From Tissierellia bacterium (GTDB lineage: Bacteria > Bacillota > Clostridia > Tissierellales > Sedimentibacteraceae): 64,000 bases of DNA. The notes under the pieces were generated by a model, which saw nothing but the letters and a program-made list of their open reading frames with translations, was not told where the DNA came from and made no database searches. The stretch is taken from assembly GCA_012843025.1 (NCBI GenBank), contig DURT01000083.1, positions 1 to 64,000 on the forward strand. The letters run 5' to 3'. Numbering within the stretch: the first letter of the stretch is position 1; each line of letters starts with the position of its first letter. Position numbers and translations under genes: made by a program. Of this stretch, positions 44,588-52,645 are shown piece by piece.

Positions 44588-45008
44588 TGTTTTCCTCCAA
44601 TAAATTGTATTTTTCCGTCTTCATATCAGCTAAAGTAATATTATCTATTACATGGTTAATACTGTTCTCGATTTTCTCGAATATTACCCTGGTTGCACAC
44701 ACTGCCTCTCTAGAACAAACTTCTTTACTTATACATTCCGAAGTGGTAATATCTCCTTCCAATGCTCTGAGTATCATTCCCACAGTAATTTCTTTCGGAT
44801 CTTTAGCAAGAAGATAGCCACCCTGAGGACCTCTTACAGTTTCTATATAGCCTTTTTTCCTTAATATAGCAAATAGTTGTTCTAAGTAACTTTCCGACAT
44901 ATCGTACTTACTTGATATTTTTTTCAGAGAAACAGGACCTAATCCATAGTTCATTGAAAGTTCAAATACTGCCTTTAGACCATATCTGCCCTTTGTCGAT
45001 AAAATCAT
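44565..45008 (-). CDS. iscR: Rrf2 family regulator, IscR-like
   Basis: [2Fe-2S]-sensing repressor of the isc operon. 147 aa with winged helix (STKGRYGLKAVFELSM, YLEQLFAILRKKGYIETVRGP region) and three cysteines spaced C-x5-C-x5-C (CISKEVCSREAVC), the IscR cluster ligands. AAGGAG precedes ATG 45008; the 27 earlier codons extend through the promoter and are rejected. Autoregulation is suggested by the inverted repeat over its promoter. Confidence 0.92.
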   Translation of the reverse strand: MILSTKGRYGLKAVFELSMNYGLGPVSLKKISSKYDMSESYLEQLFAILRKKGYIETVRGPQGGYLLAKDPKEITVGMILRALEGDITTSECISKEVCSREAVCATRVIFEKIENSINHVIDNITLADMKTEKYNLLEENNEQESIS

Positions 45009-45046
45009 CTCTGCTCTCCTTTCATGCAATCCCCAGTAAATAAGTA

Positions 45047-45086
45047 GGGTATAGTTTATTATAGAATACCCCAGTAAAATTGTCAA
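45047..45086 (-). promoter_or_regulatory. Promoter and probable IscR operator of the isc operon
   Basis: Minus strand TTGACA (45086-45081), 17-bp spacer and TATAAT (45063-45058) are fully consensus. GGGTAT (45071-45066) and ATACCC (45052-45047) form a six-base inverted repeat flanking the -10, a likely repressor site. Confidence 0.8.
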
Positions 45087-45089
45087 CAT

Positions 45090-45126
45090 TAAAAAAAGAA
45101 AAATAAGAAAAATAATTTTCTTATTT
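45090..45126 (-). terminator. Terminator after the DUF3343 gene
   Basis: AAATAAGAAAA pairs with TTTTCTTATTT and is followed on the minus strand by TTCTTTTTTT. It ends just before the isc promoter. Confidence 0.75.
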
Positions 45127-45137
45127 CTCTCTATAGA

Positions 45138-45398
45138 TTAAGGTAATAATTTATATACATAGGTACCGTTACGATAAGTACCGAAGTAGACATTACTTAC
45201 GGGAAATCTACCTTTACATTCTTTTAACACTATATCTAAGGTATCACGATTGAATACTTTTATACACAAGTCACATTCATTTTTAATACTAAAAGGAGTT
45301 TGAGTCAGTCTTATATTTTTAACTCCATATCCTTGAAGTTTGTTGAATGCGGCAATAGCATAATTTCCATGCTTAAAAGTAACAATATAAACTTCCAT
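45138..45398 (-). CDS. DUF3343 protein (putative Se/S carrier-like)
   Basis: 86 aa; YIVTFKHGNYAIAAFNKLQ at the start and the CDLC pair (ECDLCIKVF) near residue 47 fit DUF3343. Some members are proposed to carry selenium or sulfur; with isc genes next door a sulfur role is possible but inferred. AAAGGAGG lies seven bases before ATG 45398 and can be paired by an upstream complementary sequence. Confidence 0.82.
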   Translation of the reverse strand: MEVYIVTFKHGNYAIAAFNKLQGYGVKNIRLTQTPFSIKNECDLCIKVFNRDTLDIVLKECKGRFPVSNVYFGTYRNGTYVYKLLP

Positions 45399-45403
45399 AT
45401 GCC

Positions 45404-45456
45404 AGCCTCCTTTATATATTGTATTAATCAATTTTAATAAAGGTTACATGGAGGCT
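45404..45456 (-). promoter_or_regulatory. Ribosome-binding-site-sequestering hairpin of DUF3343
   Basis: In the leader, AGCCT (45456-45452) and CCTTTAT (45443-45437) are together complementary to ATAAAGG-AGGCT (45415-45404), which contains the Shine-Dalgarno of DUF3343. A 12-bp stem with an eight-base bulge results. Confidence 0.5.
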
Positions 45457-45474
45457 AGTTAATATAATATAAAG

Positions 45475-45972
45475 TTAGTTTAAATATTTATGCTCATCAT
45501 CATTTTCATATATATTCAATTCATCCTTTAAAAACTCCAAGTTGTATTCATAATCCTCTTCAGAAATTTGATTGTTGATAAGCAGTAAATCCAATTTGCT
45601 TTTTCTGTCTTCAAACAGGAATATTTCTTTACAGGGCCATACAATGTTTCGCTTTTTTTCTTCATTGGATTTTAATATGGAAATATTAATTTCATTTTCC
45701 GGCAAATCAATTATTGTGCCCATAAGATGGAACTTATTTATTTTTATATTATTTTTTTCAAATATATTTCTAACATTTTTAATAAACAAGTAATGCTCTC
45801 TTTTAATTTCATAAGCTACATGGTCATTTAATAGATCTTCTGCCAGATCGTAGTTATAAAATTCTACATGAACATCATACATGGAATTTTTATCTAAAGT
45901 GTCAAATTTAATTTTATTTTCAATTAATTCAGCTATGTTTGAATCAGTAATTTTATTATTAAATCTATACAT
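45475..45972 (-). CDS. Hypothetical protein downstream of rarA
   Basis: 165 aa, acidic, soluble, no transmembrane segment or recognisable motif. It has a central IKINKFHLMGTIIDLPENEI segment and a C-terminal helix pair (KSKLDLLLINNQISEEDYEYNLEFL in outline) resembling short SHOCT-like ends of membrane-associated proteins. The start overlaps the rarA stop by eight bases with GGGGG upstream, so it is translated with rarA. Function unknown. Confidence 0.7.
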   Translation of the reverse strand: MYRFNNKITDSNIAELIENKIKFDTLDKNSMYDVHVEFYNYDLAEDLLNDHVAYEIKREHYLFIKNVRNIFEKNNIKINKFHLMGTIIDLPENEINISILKSNEEKKRNIVWPCKEIFLFEDRKSKLDLLLINNQISEEDYEYNLEFLKDELNIYENDDEHKYLN

Positions 45973-47281
45973 TTTGTCCCCCTTCTTGTCGCAAGTACTC
46001 CAAAAATCTCTTTATTTTGCTCTCATATCCTGATTCCTTAGGCTCATAAAACCTAGTATTCATTTTAGGCATGTAAGTTTGTTTAACATAGAATTTATCA
46101 TAGTCATGGGGGTATTTATAATCTTTAACCCTGTTTAACTTGGATGCACCCTTATAATGCCCGTCTTTTAAATGAGAAGGCACTTCATGGGATTCACTTT
46201 CAATTGCCTTCATAGCTCTGTCTATAGCTAAGTAAGAAGCATTGCTCTTTGGAGCACAAGCTACATATATTGCTGCCTGGGCAAGTATTATTCGGCCTTC
46301 TGGGAAACCTACTATTTCTACTGCTTTAAAAGCATTTACAGCAACCTCCAAGGCCCTGGGATCTGCATTTCCTACATCTTCGGAAGCACAGATTATTATT
46401 CTTCTTGCTATAAATTTAGGATCTTCTCCTCCCTTAATCATTTTTGCAAGCCAGTACACCGCTGCATCAGGATCTGAACCTCTCATGCTCTTTATGAAGG
46501 CTGAAACTGTATCGTAGTGGTTGTCTCCGTCTTTATCATAATTAATTTTTTTCCTTTGAATACACTCAAGGGCAACCTCTAAGTCTATTTTAATAATCCC
46601 GCCTCTTTCTTCAGTTGTTTCAACAGCAATTTCCAAAGCGTTAAGGGCGCTTCTTATGTCTCCATTGGCATATTCTGCAATATGGTTTAAAGCATCTTCA
46701 TCTATTTCAACTTTTTTATTTCCATACCCTCTTTTATCAACAAGGGCCTTTTTTATAACTTTCTTAATATCATCCTTAGTAATATTTTTGAACTCGAATA
46801 CCATGGAACGGGAAATTAAAGCTGAATTAACTTCAAAGTAAGGATTTTCCGTAGTTGCCCCTATTAATATTATAGTACCATTTTCCACATAGGGAAGCAA
46901 GGCATCCTGCTGAGCTTTATTGAAACGGTGAATTTCATCAATAAAAAGTATAGTTCTTTTATTATAAATGGACAATTCATCTACTGCATAGTTTATTTTT
47001 TCCTTAATATCCTTTATGCCGCTAGTTACTGCATTAAGGGTAGTAAAGTTTTTGTCTGTAGTTTTAGCGATAATCTTTGCCAAAGTAGTTTTACCCGTTC
47101 CCGGAGGTCCATAAAAAATGGCAGAAGTGAGTTTATCCGCTTCTATAGCTCTTCTTAAAATTTTACCCTTACCTACAATATGTTCTTGTCCTACAAATTC
47201 ACCTAAGTTGACCGGCCTCATACGTTCTGCAAGAGGCCCTTCCTTTTTTCTCATCTCATATTGCATTTCGAAAATATTCAT
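45965..47281 (-). CDS. rarA: Replication-associated recombination protein RarA (MgsA)
   Basis: AAA+ ATPase acting at stalled forks. 438 aa with AERMRPVNLGEFVGQEH, Walker A YGPPGTGKTTLA, Walker B TILFIDEIHRFNKAQQDALL, sensor ATTENP and the C-terminal domain KSMRGSDPDAAVYWLA and FYEPKESGYE. Start overlaps the rseC stop (TAATG). Confidence 0.96.
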   Translation of the reverse strand: MNIFEMQYEMRKKEGPLAERMRPVNLGEFVGQEHIVGKGKILRRAIEADKLTSAIFYGPPGTGKTTLAKIIAKTTDKNFTTLNAVTSGIKDIKEKINYAVDELSIYNKRTILFIDEIHRFNKAQQDALLPYVENGTIILIGATTENPYFEVNSALISRSMVFEFKNITKDDIKKVIKKALVDKRGYGNKKVEIDEDALNHIAEYANGDIRSALNALEIAVETTEERGGIIKIDLEVALECIQRKKINYDKDGDNHYDTVSAFIKSMRGSDPDAAVYWLAKMIKGGEDPKFIARRIIICASEDVGNADPRALEVAVNAFKAVEIVGFPEGRIILAQAAIYVACAPKSNASYLAIDRAMKAIESESHEVPSHLKDGHYKGASKLNRVKDYKYPHDYDKFYVKQTYMPKMNTRFYEPKESGYESKIKRFLEYLRQEGGQNV

Positions 47282-47700
47282 TACAGTTTTTTTCCTATGG
47301 TAAATTTTAATGTATTTTTTTTCATTTCCTTTTTATCATAAGCCTTTAAAAGATAAAAGGATATTATTAAAGAAAACAAGGAGGCTATTGCTGAGATTAT
47401 ATCTTTATTAGGGCTGTTCAGGAGCATTTGAACTATAAATATTGTAATTATCATCATAATCAAAGGCAACCCATAAAGTACTGCAACATGTTTTAACATT
47501 ACCTCATTTTCTGTAGTAATTTCAACATAATCTCCTACTTGTAAATCACTTGTATCCGTAATATCTGTTTCCACAATTACACTGACTTCCTTACAGCTGG
47601 CAGAGCAACTTTTACAACTTTCTCCGCAGGCTGAAACTCGCTTAACTGAAATTGTGGCTTTGTTTCCTTCTATTTTTTCAATTTTTCCTATTTGGTCCAT
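47281..47700 (-). CDS. RseC/MucC-family positive regulator-like membrane protein
   Basis: 139 aa. N-terminal cytoplasmic domain with four cysteines (ACGESCKSCSASCKEV, residues about 25-36) as in SoxR-reducing-complex RseC, then two transmembrane helices (about 73-92 and 100-118). In clostridia such proteins often link to Rnf or redox control; none is adjacent. Translationally coupled to rarA. Confidence 0.88.
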   Translation of the reverse strand: MDQIGKIEKIEGNKATISVKRVSACGESCKSCSASCKEVSVIVETDITDTSDLQVGDYVEITTENEVMLKHVAVLYGLPLIMMIITIFIVQMLLNSPNKDIISAIASLFSLIISFYLLKAYDKKEMKKNTLKFTIGKKL

Positions 47701-47713
47701 TGTTACATCCTTT

Positions 47714-49495
47714 CTACTCTTTTTGAGGGATAGGCTGAATTCTTAATTCTTCTAACTGTTCTTTGGTAACAGAGCTGGGTGATTCAGTCATTAAGCAGGA
47801 AGCACTCTGAGTCTTAGGGAAGGCAATTACATCCTTAATACTGTCACTGCCTGTTAAAAGCATCATTAGACGGTCAAAGCCATAAGCAATTCCACCATGT
47901 GGAGGAACTCCATATTTAAATGCTTCTAATAAATAACCGAATTTTTCCTGAGCTTCCTCTTCTGTAAAACCTAAAGCTTTAAACATTCTGCTCTGTAATT
48001 TTCTGTTTGTAATACGTATACTTCCTCCCCCTATTTCATCACCGTTTATTACAATATCATATGCTTTTGCTCTTACTTCTTCAGGATTTGTCTCTAATTT
48101 TTCTATGTCTTCATCTACTGGTGATGTAAAGGGATGATGTTTTGCAATGTATCTTCCTTCCTCCTCACTGTATTCAAACAATGGGAAATCAGTTATCCAT
48201 ACTAATTCAAATTTATTTTTGTCTAATAAATTTCTTTCTTTTGCTATTTCTATTCTTAAAGCACTTAATGCCGTATTAACCACAGATTTTTTATCTGCAA
48301 CTATGAATACAATATCCTTATTTTTAATTTCCAGTTGAGATATTAATTCATTAATTTCTTCTTCCTTTAAGAACTTAGCAATAGGTGATTCAAAAGTATC
48401 ATTTTCGTATTTAAACCATGCCAATCCCTTTGCTCCGTGAGATTTGACGAATTTTTCAAGCTTAGAAATTCCCTTTCTTGAATAGTCTTCTGAAGCACCA
48501 TCAATTTTAATACACTTAACCAATCCTCCCTGGTCACAGACTGACTTAAATGCATTAAATTCGGAATTTTTAAATATTTCTGTTATATTTTTCAGCTCAT
48601 ATCCAAAACGAAGGTCTGGTTTATCACAGCCGTATATATCCATAGCTTCATTGTAAGACATTCGTCTTAAAGGCAGCTTAATATCTATATTTTTTATTTC
48701 CTTAAATACTTTTTGAATAAGTCTTTCGTTTATTTCCATTACATCCTCTGCATCAACAAAGGACATTTCAATATCAACCTGGGTAAATTCCGGCTGACGG
48801 TTGGCTCTTAAGTCCTCATCCCTGAAACATTTCACTATTTGATAGTATCTGTTCATTCCAGAAACCATTAAAAGCTGCTTATAGAGCTGAGGGGATTGAG
48901 GCAGGGCATAAAAATTACCAGGTGAAACTCTACTGGGTACTAGGTAATCCCTTGCTCCTTCTGGTGTAGGTTTGGCTAAAAATGGTGTTTCTATTTCGAT
49001 AAAACCTTCTTCATGCAAAAAGTCTCTTATAACTTTTGAAGTCTTGCTTCTCATTAATAAGTTCTTTTGCATAAAAGGCTTTCTTAAATCAAGATATCTG
49101 TATTTTAAACGCATTTGCTCTGAAACGTCATCATTATCTTTAATATAAATAGGAGGTGTTTCTGCAGTATCTAATATTTTAAGTTCCTTAGCATATACTT
49201 CTATATCTCCCGTAGCCATTTCAGGGTTTTTGGATTGTCTTTCATGAACAGTACCTTTTACTGCAATAACATATTCACTTCTTAATTTCTCTGCCTTTTC
49301 GAAGGCTTCCTGATCAACATCCGTATCGAAAACAATTTGAATTAATCCGGTAATATCTCTTAAATCAACAAAAATAAGCCCTCCCAAGCTTCTTCTTTTT
49401 TGTATCCAACCCATAAGTACGACTTCTTTACCTGTATCCTCTATGTTTAACTCCCCACACATATTAGTTCTTCTTAATTTTCCCATGCTTTCCAT
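47714..49495 (-). CDS. aspS: Aspartyl-tRNA synthetase (bacterial type)
   Basis: Charges tRNA-Asp (possibly also tRNA-Asn). About 593 aa with an OB-fold anticodon-binding domain (VVLMGWIQKRRSLGGLIFVDLRD in outline), class II motifs (RYLDLRKPFMQKNL, FRDEDLRANRQPEFTQ, GYGVPPHGG-like KYGVPPHGGIAYGFDRL) and the GAD insert typical of bacteria. GGAGG is five bases before ATG 49495. A second ATG three codons later is possible. Leader with attenuator-like hairpins. Confidence 0.97.
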   Translation of the reverse strand: MESMGKLRRTNMCGELNIEDTGKEVVLMGWIQKRRSLGGLIFVDLRDITGLIQIVFDTDVDQEAFEKAEKLRSEYVIAVKGTVHERQSKNPEMATGDIEVYAKELKILDTAETPPIYIKDNDDVSEQMRLKYRYLDLRKPFMQKNLLMRSKTSKVIRDFLHEEGFIEIETPFLAKPTPEGARDYLVPSRVSPGNFYALPQSPQLYKQLLMVSGMNRYYQIVKCFRDEDLRANRQPEFTQVDIEMSFVDAEDVMEINERLIQKVFKEIKNIDIKLPLRRMSYNEAMDIYGCDKPDLRFGYELKNITEIFKNSEFNAFKSVCDQGGLVKCIKIDGASEDYSRKGISKLEKFVKSHGAKGLAWFKYENDTFESPIAKFLKEEEINELISQLEIKNKDIVFIVADKKSVVNTALSALRIEIAKERNLLDKNKFELVWITDFPLFEYSEEEGRYIAKHHPFTSPVDEDIEKLETNPEEVRAKAYDIVINGDEIGGGSIRITNRKLQSRMFKALGFTEEEAQEKFGYLLEAFKYGVPPHGGIAYGFDRLMMLLTGSDSIKDVIAFPKTQSASCLMTESPSSVTKEQLEELRIQPIPQKE

Positions 49496-49539
49496 AATAT
49501 CCTCCATTAATTTTTTCACAGGCTTTTGTTTATTCCGTC

Positions 49540-49598
49540 GCAGACTCCATCTCCAATTAGTTTACTCCTCTCTATTTCGTAAATTGGAATTAGGCTGC
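49540..49598 (-). promoter_or_regulatory. Structured segment in the aspS 5' leader
   Basis: On the minus strand GCAG (49598-49595) pairs with CTGC (49543-49540) and TCCAATT (49588-49582) with AATTGGA (49558-49552), one nested fold between the attenuator and the start. The specific function is unknown. Confidence 0.35.
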
Positions 49599-49609
49599 AT
49601 CCATTCTAT

Positions 49610-49673
49610 AAAAAAAACTCATCCCAGAGGGACGAGTATAATACTCATTGTCACCTTTTCGGACTAATAGTCC
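49610..49673 (-). promoter_or_regulatory. Attenuator-like hairpins ahead of aspS
   Basis: A strong terminator ACTCGTCCC/GGGATGAGT with seven T (49637-49610) is preceded by GAGTA-TTA-TACTC (49646-49634), which shares ACTC with it, and by GGAC-TATTA-GTCC (49673-49661). The first two are mutually exclusive. It could also simply terminate the deacetylase gene. No T-box motif is present. Confidence 0.55.
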
Positions 49674-49684
49674 CTTACATTTAA

Positions 49685-49713
49685 AAAGTACCATACGGTT
49701 CTTTGTTTGTCAA
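49685..49713 (-). promoter_or_regulatory. Probable aspS promoter
   Basis: Minus strand TTGACA (49713-49708), 17-bp spacer, TACTTT (49690-49685) with TG one base in front. It abuts the stop codon of the deacetylase gene, so the attenuator lies downstream of it. Confidence 0.55.
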
Positions 49714-49715
49714 TA

Positions 49716-50522
49716 TTAAATATTTGCTGTCAGATCGTCTAAAGTCTTAAAGCAATAGCCTAAGTCCTTCCATTTTGAAATGAGTTCATCCAAAATTTGT
49801 TCATTAGTATCTGAAGTGCTATGAAGAAGCACTATAGCTCCCGGGTGTATTCGTGGAATTAACTTGCTGAAAGCATATTCTTTAGATGGCTGATCGTTTG
49901 TATACCAGTCTACGTATGCAAGACTCCAAAAAATCGTCTTGTATCCTAATTCCTTAGCCATTTTTAAATTCTCTTCGTTAAACTTCCCCTGTGGTGGTCT
50001 ATAGTATTTAGGCATTTCTTCTCCAGTTATTTCTTTGTACAATTCTTCCAAGGTACTCAGTTCTTTCTTAAACGATTCCAAATCGGAAATAGCTGACATA
50101 TCTGGATGATTGTAAGTATGATTTCCCACTATATGTCCTTCCTCCACCATCCTTCTGACCAGCTCCGGTTCCTTTTCCAAATAATTACCTACCAGGAAAA
50201 ATGCAGCCTTTACATCATGTTTTTTAAGTGTATCCAATATTCCGGCTGTGTTGCCATTTTCAAAACCTGCATCAAAAGTTAAGTATATGCATTTTTCTTT
50301 TGTGTCTCCCACATAGTAGGCATTGTATTTCTTTAGAAATTCTATACTTGCATTTCCTATGGGTACGGAGCCTTCTTCATTAAATTTAAGACCCCAATTA
50401 GAAATGCCTGCCGAAACAGATACGGATATTTTTGAAAAAGTACTATAAATCAATAAAACGGTTAATACTAAAATTACCAATATTATTACTATAAATATGT
50501 TTTTCTTAATACTTATTAACAT
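49716..50522 (-). CDS. pdaA: Polysaccharide deacetylase, PdaA-like
   Basis: Carbohydrate esterase 4 enzyme; PdaA de-N-acetylates muramic residues for spore-cortex delta-lactam. An N-terminal signal anchor (about 7-26) is followed by the NodB motifs TFDAGFENG (motif 1), GNHTYNHPDMS (motif 2, zinc His), YYRPPQGKFNEE (motif 3) and HPGAIVLLHS (motif 5). The GFENG form of motif 1 is typical of PdaA. 268 aa. AAAGGGGTG is six bases before ATG 50522. Confidence 0.88.
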   Translation of the reverse strand: MLISIKKNIFIVIILVILVLTVLLIYSTFSKISVSVSAGISNWGLKFNEEGSVPIGNASIEFLKKYNAYYVGDTKEKCIYLTFDAGFENGNTAGILDTLKKHDVKAAFFLVGNYLEKEPELVRRMVEEGHIVGNHTYNHPDMSAISDLESFKKELSTLEELYKEITGEEMPKYYRPPQGKFNEENLKMAKELGYKTIFWSLAYVDWYTNDQPSKEYAFSKLIPRIHPGAIVLLHSTSDTNEQILDELISKWKDLGYCFKTLDDLTANI

Positions 50523-50642
50523 CTTATTCACCCCTTTATTAATTTATATATACAAAGAATTCTAATATGTCTTTTTTTGAAAATCGTTTTTATACAAAAG
50601 TACTAGGCTAAATTCTGGCTCAAAATGCAACTTTCTGCCCAC

Positions 50643-50671
50643 TTGACAAAGCAATTTTTTGTGAATATAAT
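50643..50671 (+). promoter_or_regulatory. Consensus promoter of the F-ATPase operon
   Basis: TTGACA (50643-50648), 17-bp spacer, TATAAT (50666-50671), a perfect sigma-A promoter. Confidence 0.88.
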
Positions 50672-50893
50672 AGAGCGAAAGATTTACATATATTCTTAAA
50701 TGCTGAAACAAAATTTAAGATTACTATTATACTACTTCTTTTTTAGTTCAACTGAATACGATATTTCATGGGGGTTGCCTAATATGGCAAATTTTGTTAT
50801 TCTATAATATGTTAATTCTGGTAACACTATTGTTAACATGGCACACTATGAAATAAAAGAAAAAGAAGTATAGATGAAGGGAGGCTGCAAGTA
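50672..50893 (+). other. 220-nt leader of the ATPase operon, possible subunit I relic
   Basis: Between promoter and subunit a. One frame is open from about 50708 to 50854 without an ATG start at its head; its hydrophobic translation (CLIWQILLFYNMLILVTLLL) resembles a subunit-I-like membrane segment, where atpI would be expected. No complete gene is present. Tentative. Confidence 0.3.
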
Positions 50894-51697
50894 ATCAAAA
50901 ACAAAAAAACAAAAGTCATTGTCGTATACCTAGTCATTATAGTAGCTTTGTTTGTAGGTATATTGCTTACCAACACTCAAGCTGAGAAGCATGAAACAGT
51001 TAAAGAAATGATGCGGGATGCTGTGTTACATGATGTAAATAAAATAAGTCTTTTTGGATTTATAGACGTTAACCCAGGACTTATTTCAGCAATCGTTATT
51101 ACATCTATTTTATTAATCACAGCACTAATTATTAGAATATTTGTTATTCCAAAATTTAAGTTTATTCCAACCAGCAAATTCCAAATATTGTTAGAGGAAA
51201 TGGTTGGTTTGTTTGATAATTTTGCCAAACAAAATAGTCCGCATCGTAATAATTTTTTAGGAGCTTATATTTTTGGCGCTGGTATGTATATTTTTTTTGG
51301 AACCTTATTTGAACTATTAGGTCTCCAAGCTATTACCACAATGGGACACTCCATTACCCTACCAGCACCGTTGTCAGATATTAATGGAGCAATCGCTTTA
51401 GGTTGCCTGTCATATTCTGTCATTGTATTCGGTGGTATACGGGCAAATGGTCTCAAAGGGTTAGTTCATGCATTAAAAGAATTTTCCATGCCGCTATCAA
51501 TGAGCTTTCGTCTGTTTGGGGCAATGCTCAGTGGTGTGCTGGTAACCGAATTGGTTTATTACTATTATAGACTTAGCTTTGTTTTACCGATTATAGTAGC
51601 AGTGTTATTTACTCTACTACATGCTACAATACAAACGTATGTTTTGGTTATGCTGACCGCATCAACTTATGGTTCAGCTACTAAACCGGAAGAATAA
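50894..51697 (+). CDS. atpB: F-type ATPase subunit a, start codon ATC
   Basis: Proton/sodium channel half with the c ring. The natural N-terminus KNKKTKVIVVYLVIIVALF follows an ATC at 50894, nine bases after GGGAGG; no ATG, GTG or TTG exists between the upstream stop and a TTG at 50948 that lies inside the first helix and has no ribosome binding site. Conserved helix residues are intact: PLSMSFRLFGAMLSGVLV with the essential Arg, and ATIQTYVLVMLT. About 267 aa. Use of ATC as a rare start or loss of the start are both possible. Confidence 0.82.
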   Translation: MKNKKTKVIVVYLVIIVALFVGILLTNTQAEKHETVKEMMRDAVLHDVNKISLFGFIDVNPGLISAIVITSILLITALIIRIFVIPKFKFIPTSKFQILLEEMVGLFDNFAKQNSPHRNNFLGAYIFGAGMYIFFGTLFELLGLQAITTMGHSITLPAPLSDINGAIALGCLSYSVIVFGGIRANGLKGLVHALKEFSMPLSMSFRLFGAMLSGVLVTELVYYYYRLSFVLPIIVAVLFTLLHATIQTYVLVMLTASTYGSATKPEE

Positions 51698-51729
51698 AAT
51701 TTATAGGCATATGCCTGTGGTAGGAGGTT

Positions 51730-52146
51730 ATGAAAATTAAGAACATAATTTATAGGGTGGATACCCCTAATTCAACATCAACTAATAAAACAAGTAAAAA
51801 TAGTAAAACAGGTTATCTCAAAAAAATTTCAATCTGCCTTTTAGTACTACTTATGATTTCAGCTTCAACCTTTGCTTTTGCTGCTCCTGAAGAAGAAGTC
51901 GTTGCGGAGGAAGGAATGGATTCTATAAGTATTAAGGCAGTTTCCGCTGCTATAACTATTGGCCTTGGTGCTGTAGCTGCTGCAATCGCCATGGGTATGG
52001 CAATTTCGAAATCATCAGAAAGCATTGCCCGTCAACCTGAGGCGGAAGGAAGTATAAGAACTAACTTGCTCTTAGGTCTTGTATTTATTGAGACGGCTAT
52101 AATTTATGCTTTAGTTGTTGCCATAATGATTATATTCGTACTGTAG
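51730..52146 (+). CDS. atpE: F-type ATPase subunit c with N-terminal extension
   Basis: Rotor ring subunit. Residues 63-138 form the standard two-helix c subunit, with the loop ARQPEA and ion-binding Glu in LVFIETAIIYALV. Thr and Tyr next to the Glu recall Na+-type rings, but the Gln of helix 1 is replaced by Met, so the coupling ion is unclear. Residues 1-62 add a basic, Ser/Thr/Asn-rich stretch and a signal-peptide-like segment (LLVLLMISASTFAFA-APEEE). GGAGG precedes both ATG 51730 and an internal in-frame ATG 51916 that would give a normal 76-aa subunit. Confidence 0.92.
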   Translation: MKIKNIIYRVDTPNSTSTNKTSKNSKTGYLKKISICLLVLLMISASTFAFAAPEEEVVAEEGMDSISIKAVSAAITIGLGAVAAAIAMGMAISKSSESIARQPEAEGSIRTNLLLGLVFIETAIIYALVVAIMIIFVL

Positions 52147-52158
52147 GGGGTGACGTGT

Positions 52159-52638
52159 ATGAACATCCCATTAAACATTAGTTGGCAGCAGATACTTCTA
52201 CATTTATTTAACTTTTCAATTCTAACTTTAGGATTGTACATACTGCTGTATAATCCTGTTAAGAACTTTATGGAGCAAAGAAAAGAATATTATAACAAAT
52301 TAGACAAGGATGCAAACGACAAGCTCAATGAAGCTAAAGAATTAGAGATAACCTATGAAAAACGTATAGCTGATATTGAGAAATTGATTGAAGAAAGAAA
52401 GGCTAGCGCTGCGCAAGAAGCAAAGTTAGAGGCTAAGGCAATACTGAAAGATGCAGAAAAAAAGGCTGAAAAAATTCTTTTAGATGCACAGCAAGCCGCA
52501 CAGCAAGAACGTGCAAAAATTTTAGAAGACACTCAAGAGGAGATAACTCAAATGGCAATCTCCGCTGTGGAAAAATTACTTGCACAGTCATCATCTGGCG
52601 CCCTTAACCAGTTTTTAGATGCTGTAAAAAAGGAGTGA
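52159..52638 (+). CDS. atpF: F-type ATPase subunit b
   Basis: Stator stalk. N-terminal transmembrane helix (about 9-28, ILLHLFNFSILTLGLYILLY) and a long Glu/Lys/Ala-rich coiled coil (about 35-140) with LYNPVKNFMEQRKE at the membrane border. 159 aa. GGGGGTG lies upstream of ATG 52159. Intact. Confidence 0.93.
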   Translation: MNIPLNISWQQILLHLFNFSILTLGLYILLYNPVKNFMEQRKEYYNKLDKDANDKLNEAKELEITYEKRIADIEKLIEERKASAAQEAKLEAKAILKDAEKKAEKILLDAQQAAQQERAKILEDTQEEITQMAISAVEKLLAQSSSGALNQFLDAVKKE

Positions 52639-52645
52639 AGTTAAG

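Noticed and set aside
49610-49713. T-box leader for aspS
   Set aside because: The terminator looks T-box-like, but the leader is only about 75 nt and no AGGGTGG-type T-box or stem I motifs are present.
50523-50642. Sigma-G promoter for the PdaA-like gene
   Set aside because: CATATTA and TGTATA occur upstream, but the spacing is about 21 bp instead of 17-18.
50948-51697. TTG at 50948 as the start of ATPase subunit a
   Set aside because: It lies within the first membrane helix and has no ribosome binding site, while GGGAGG sits at the correct distance from the ATC at 50894.
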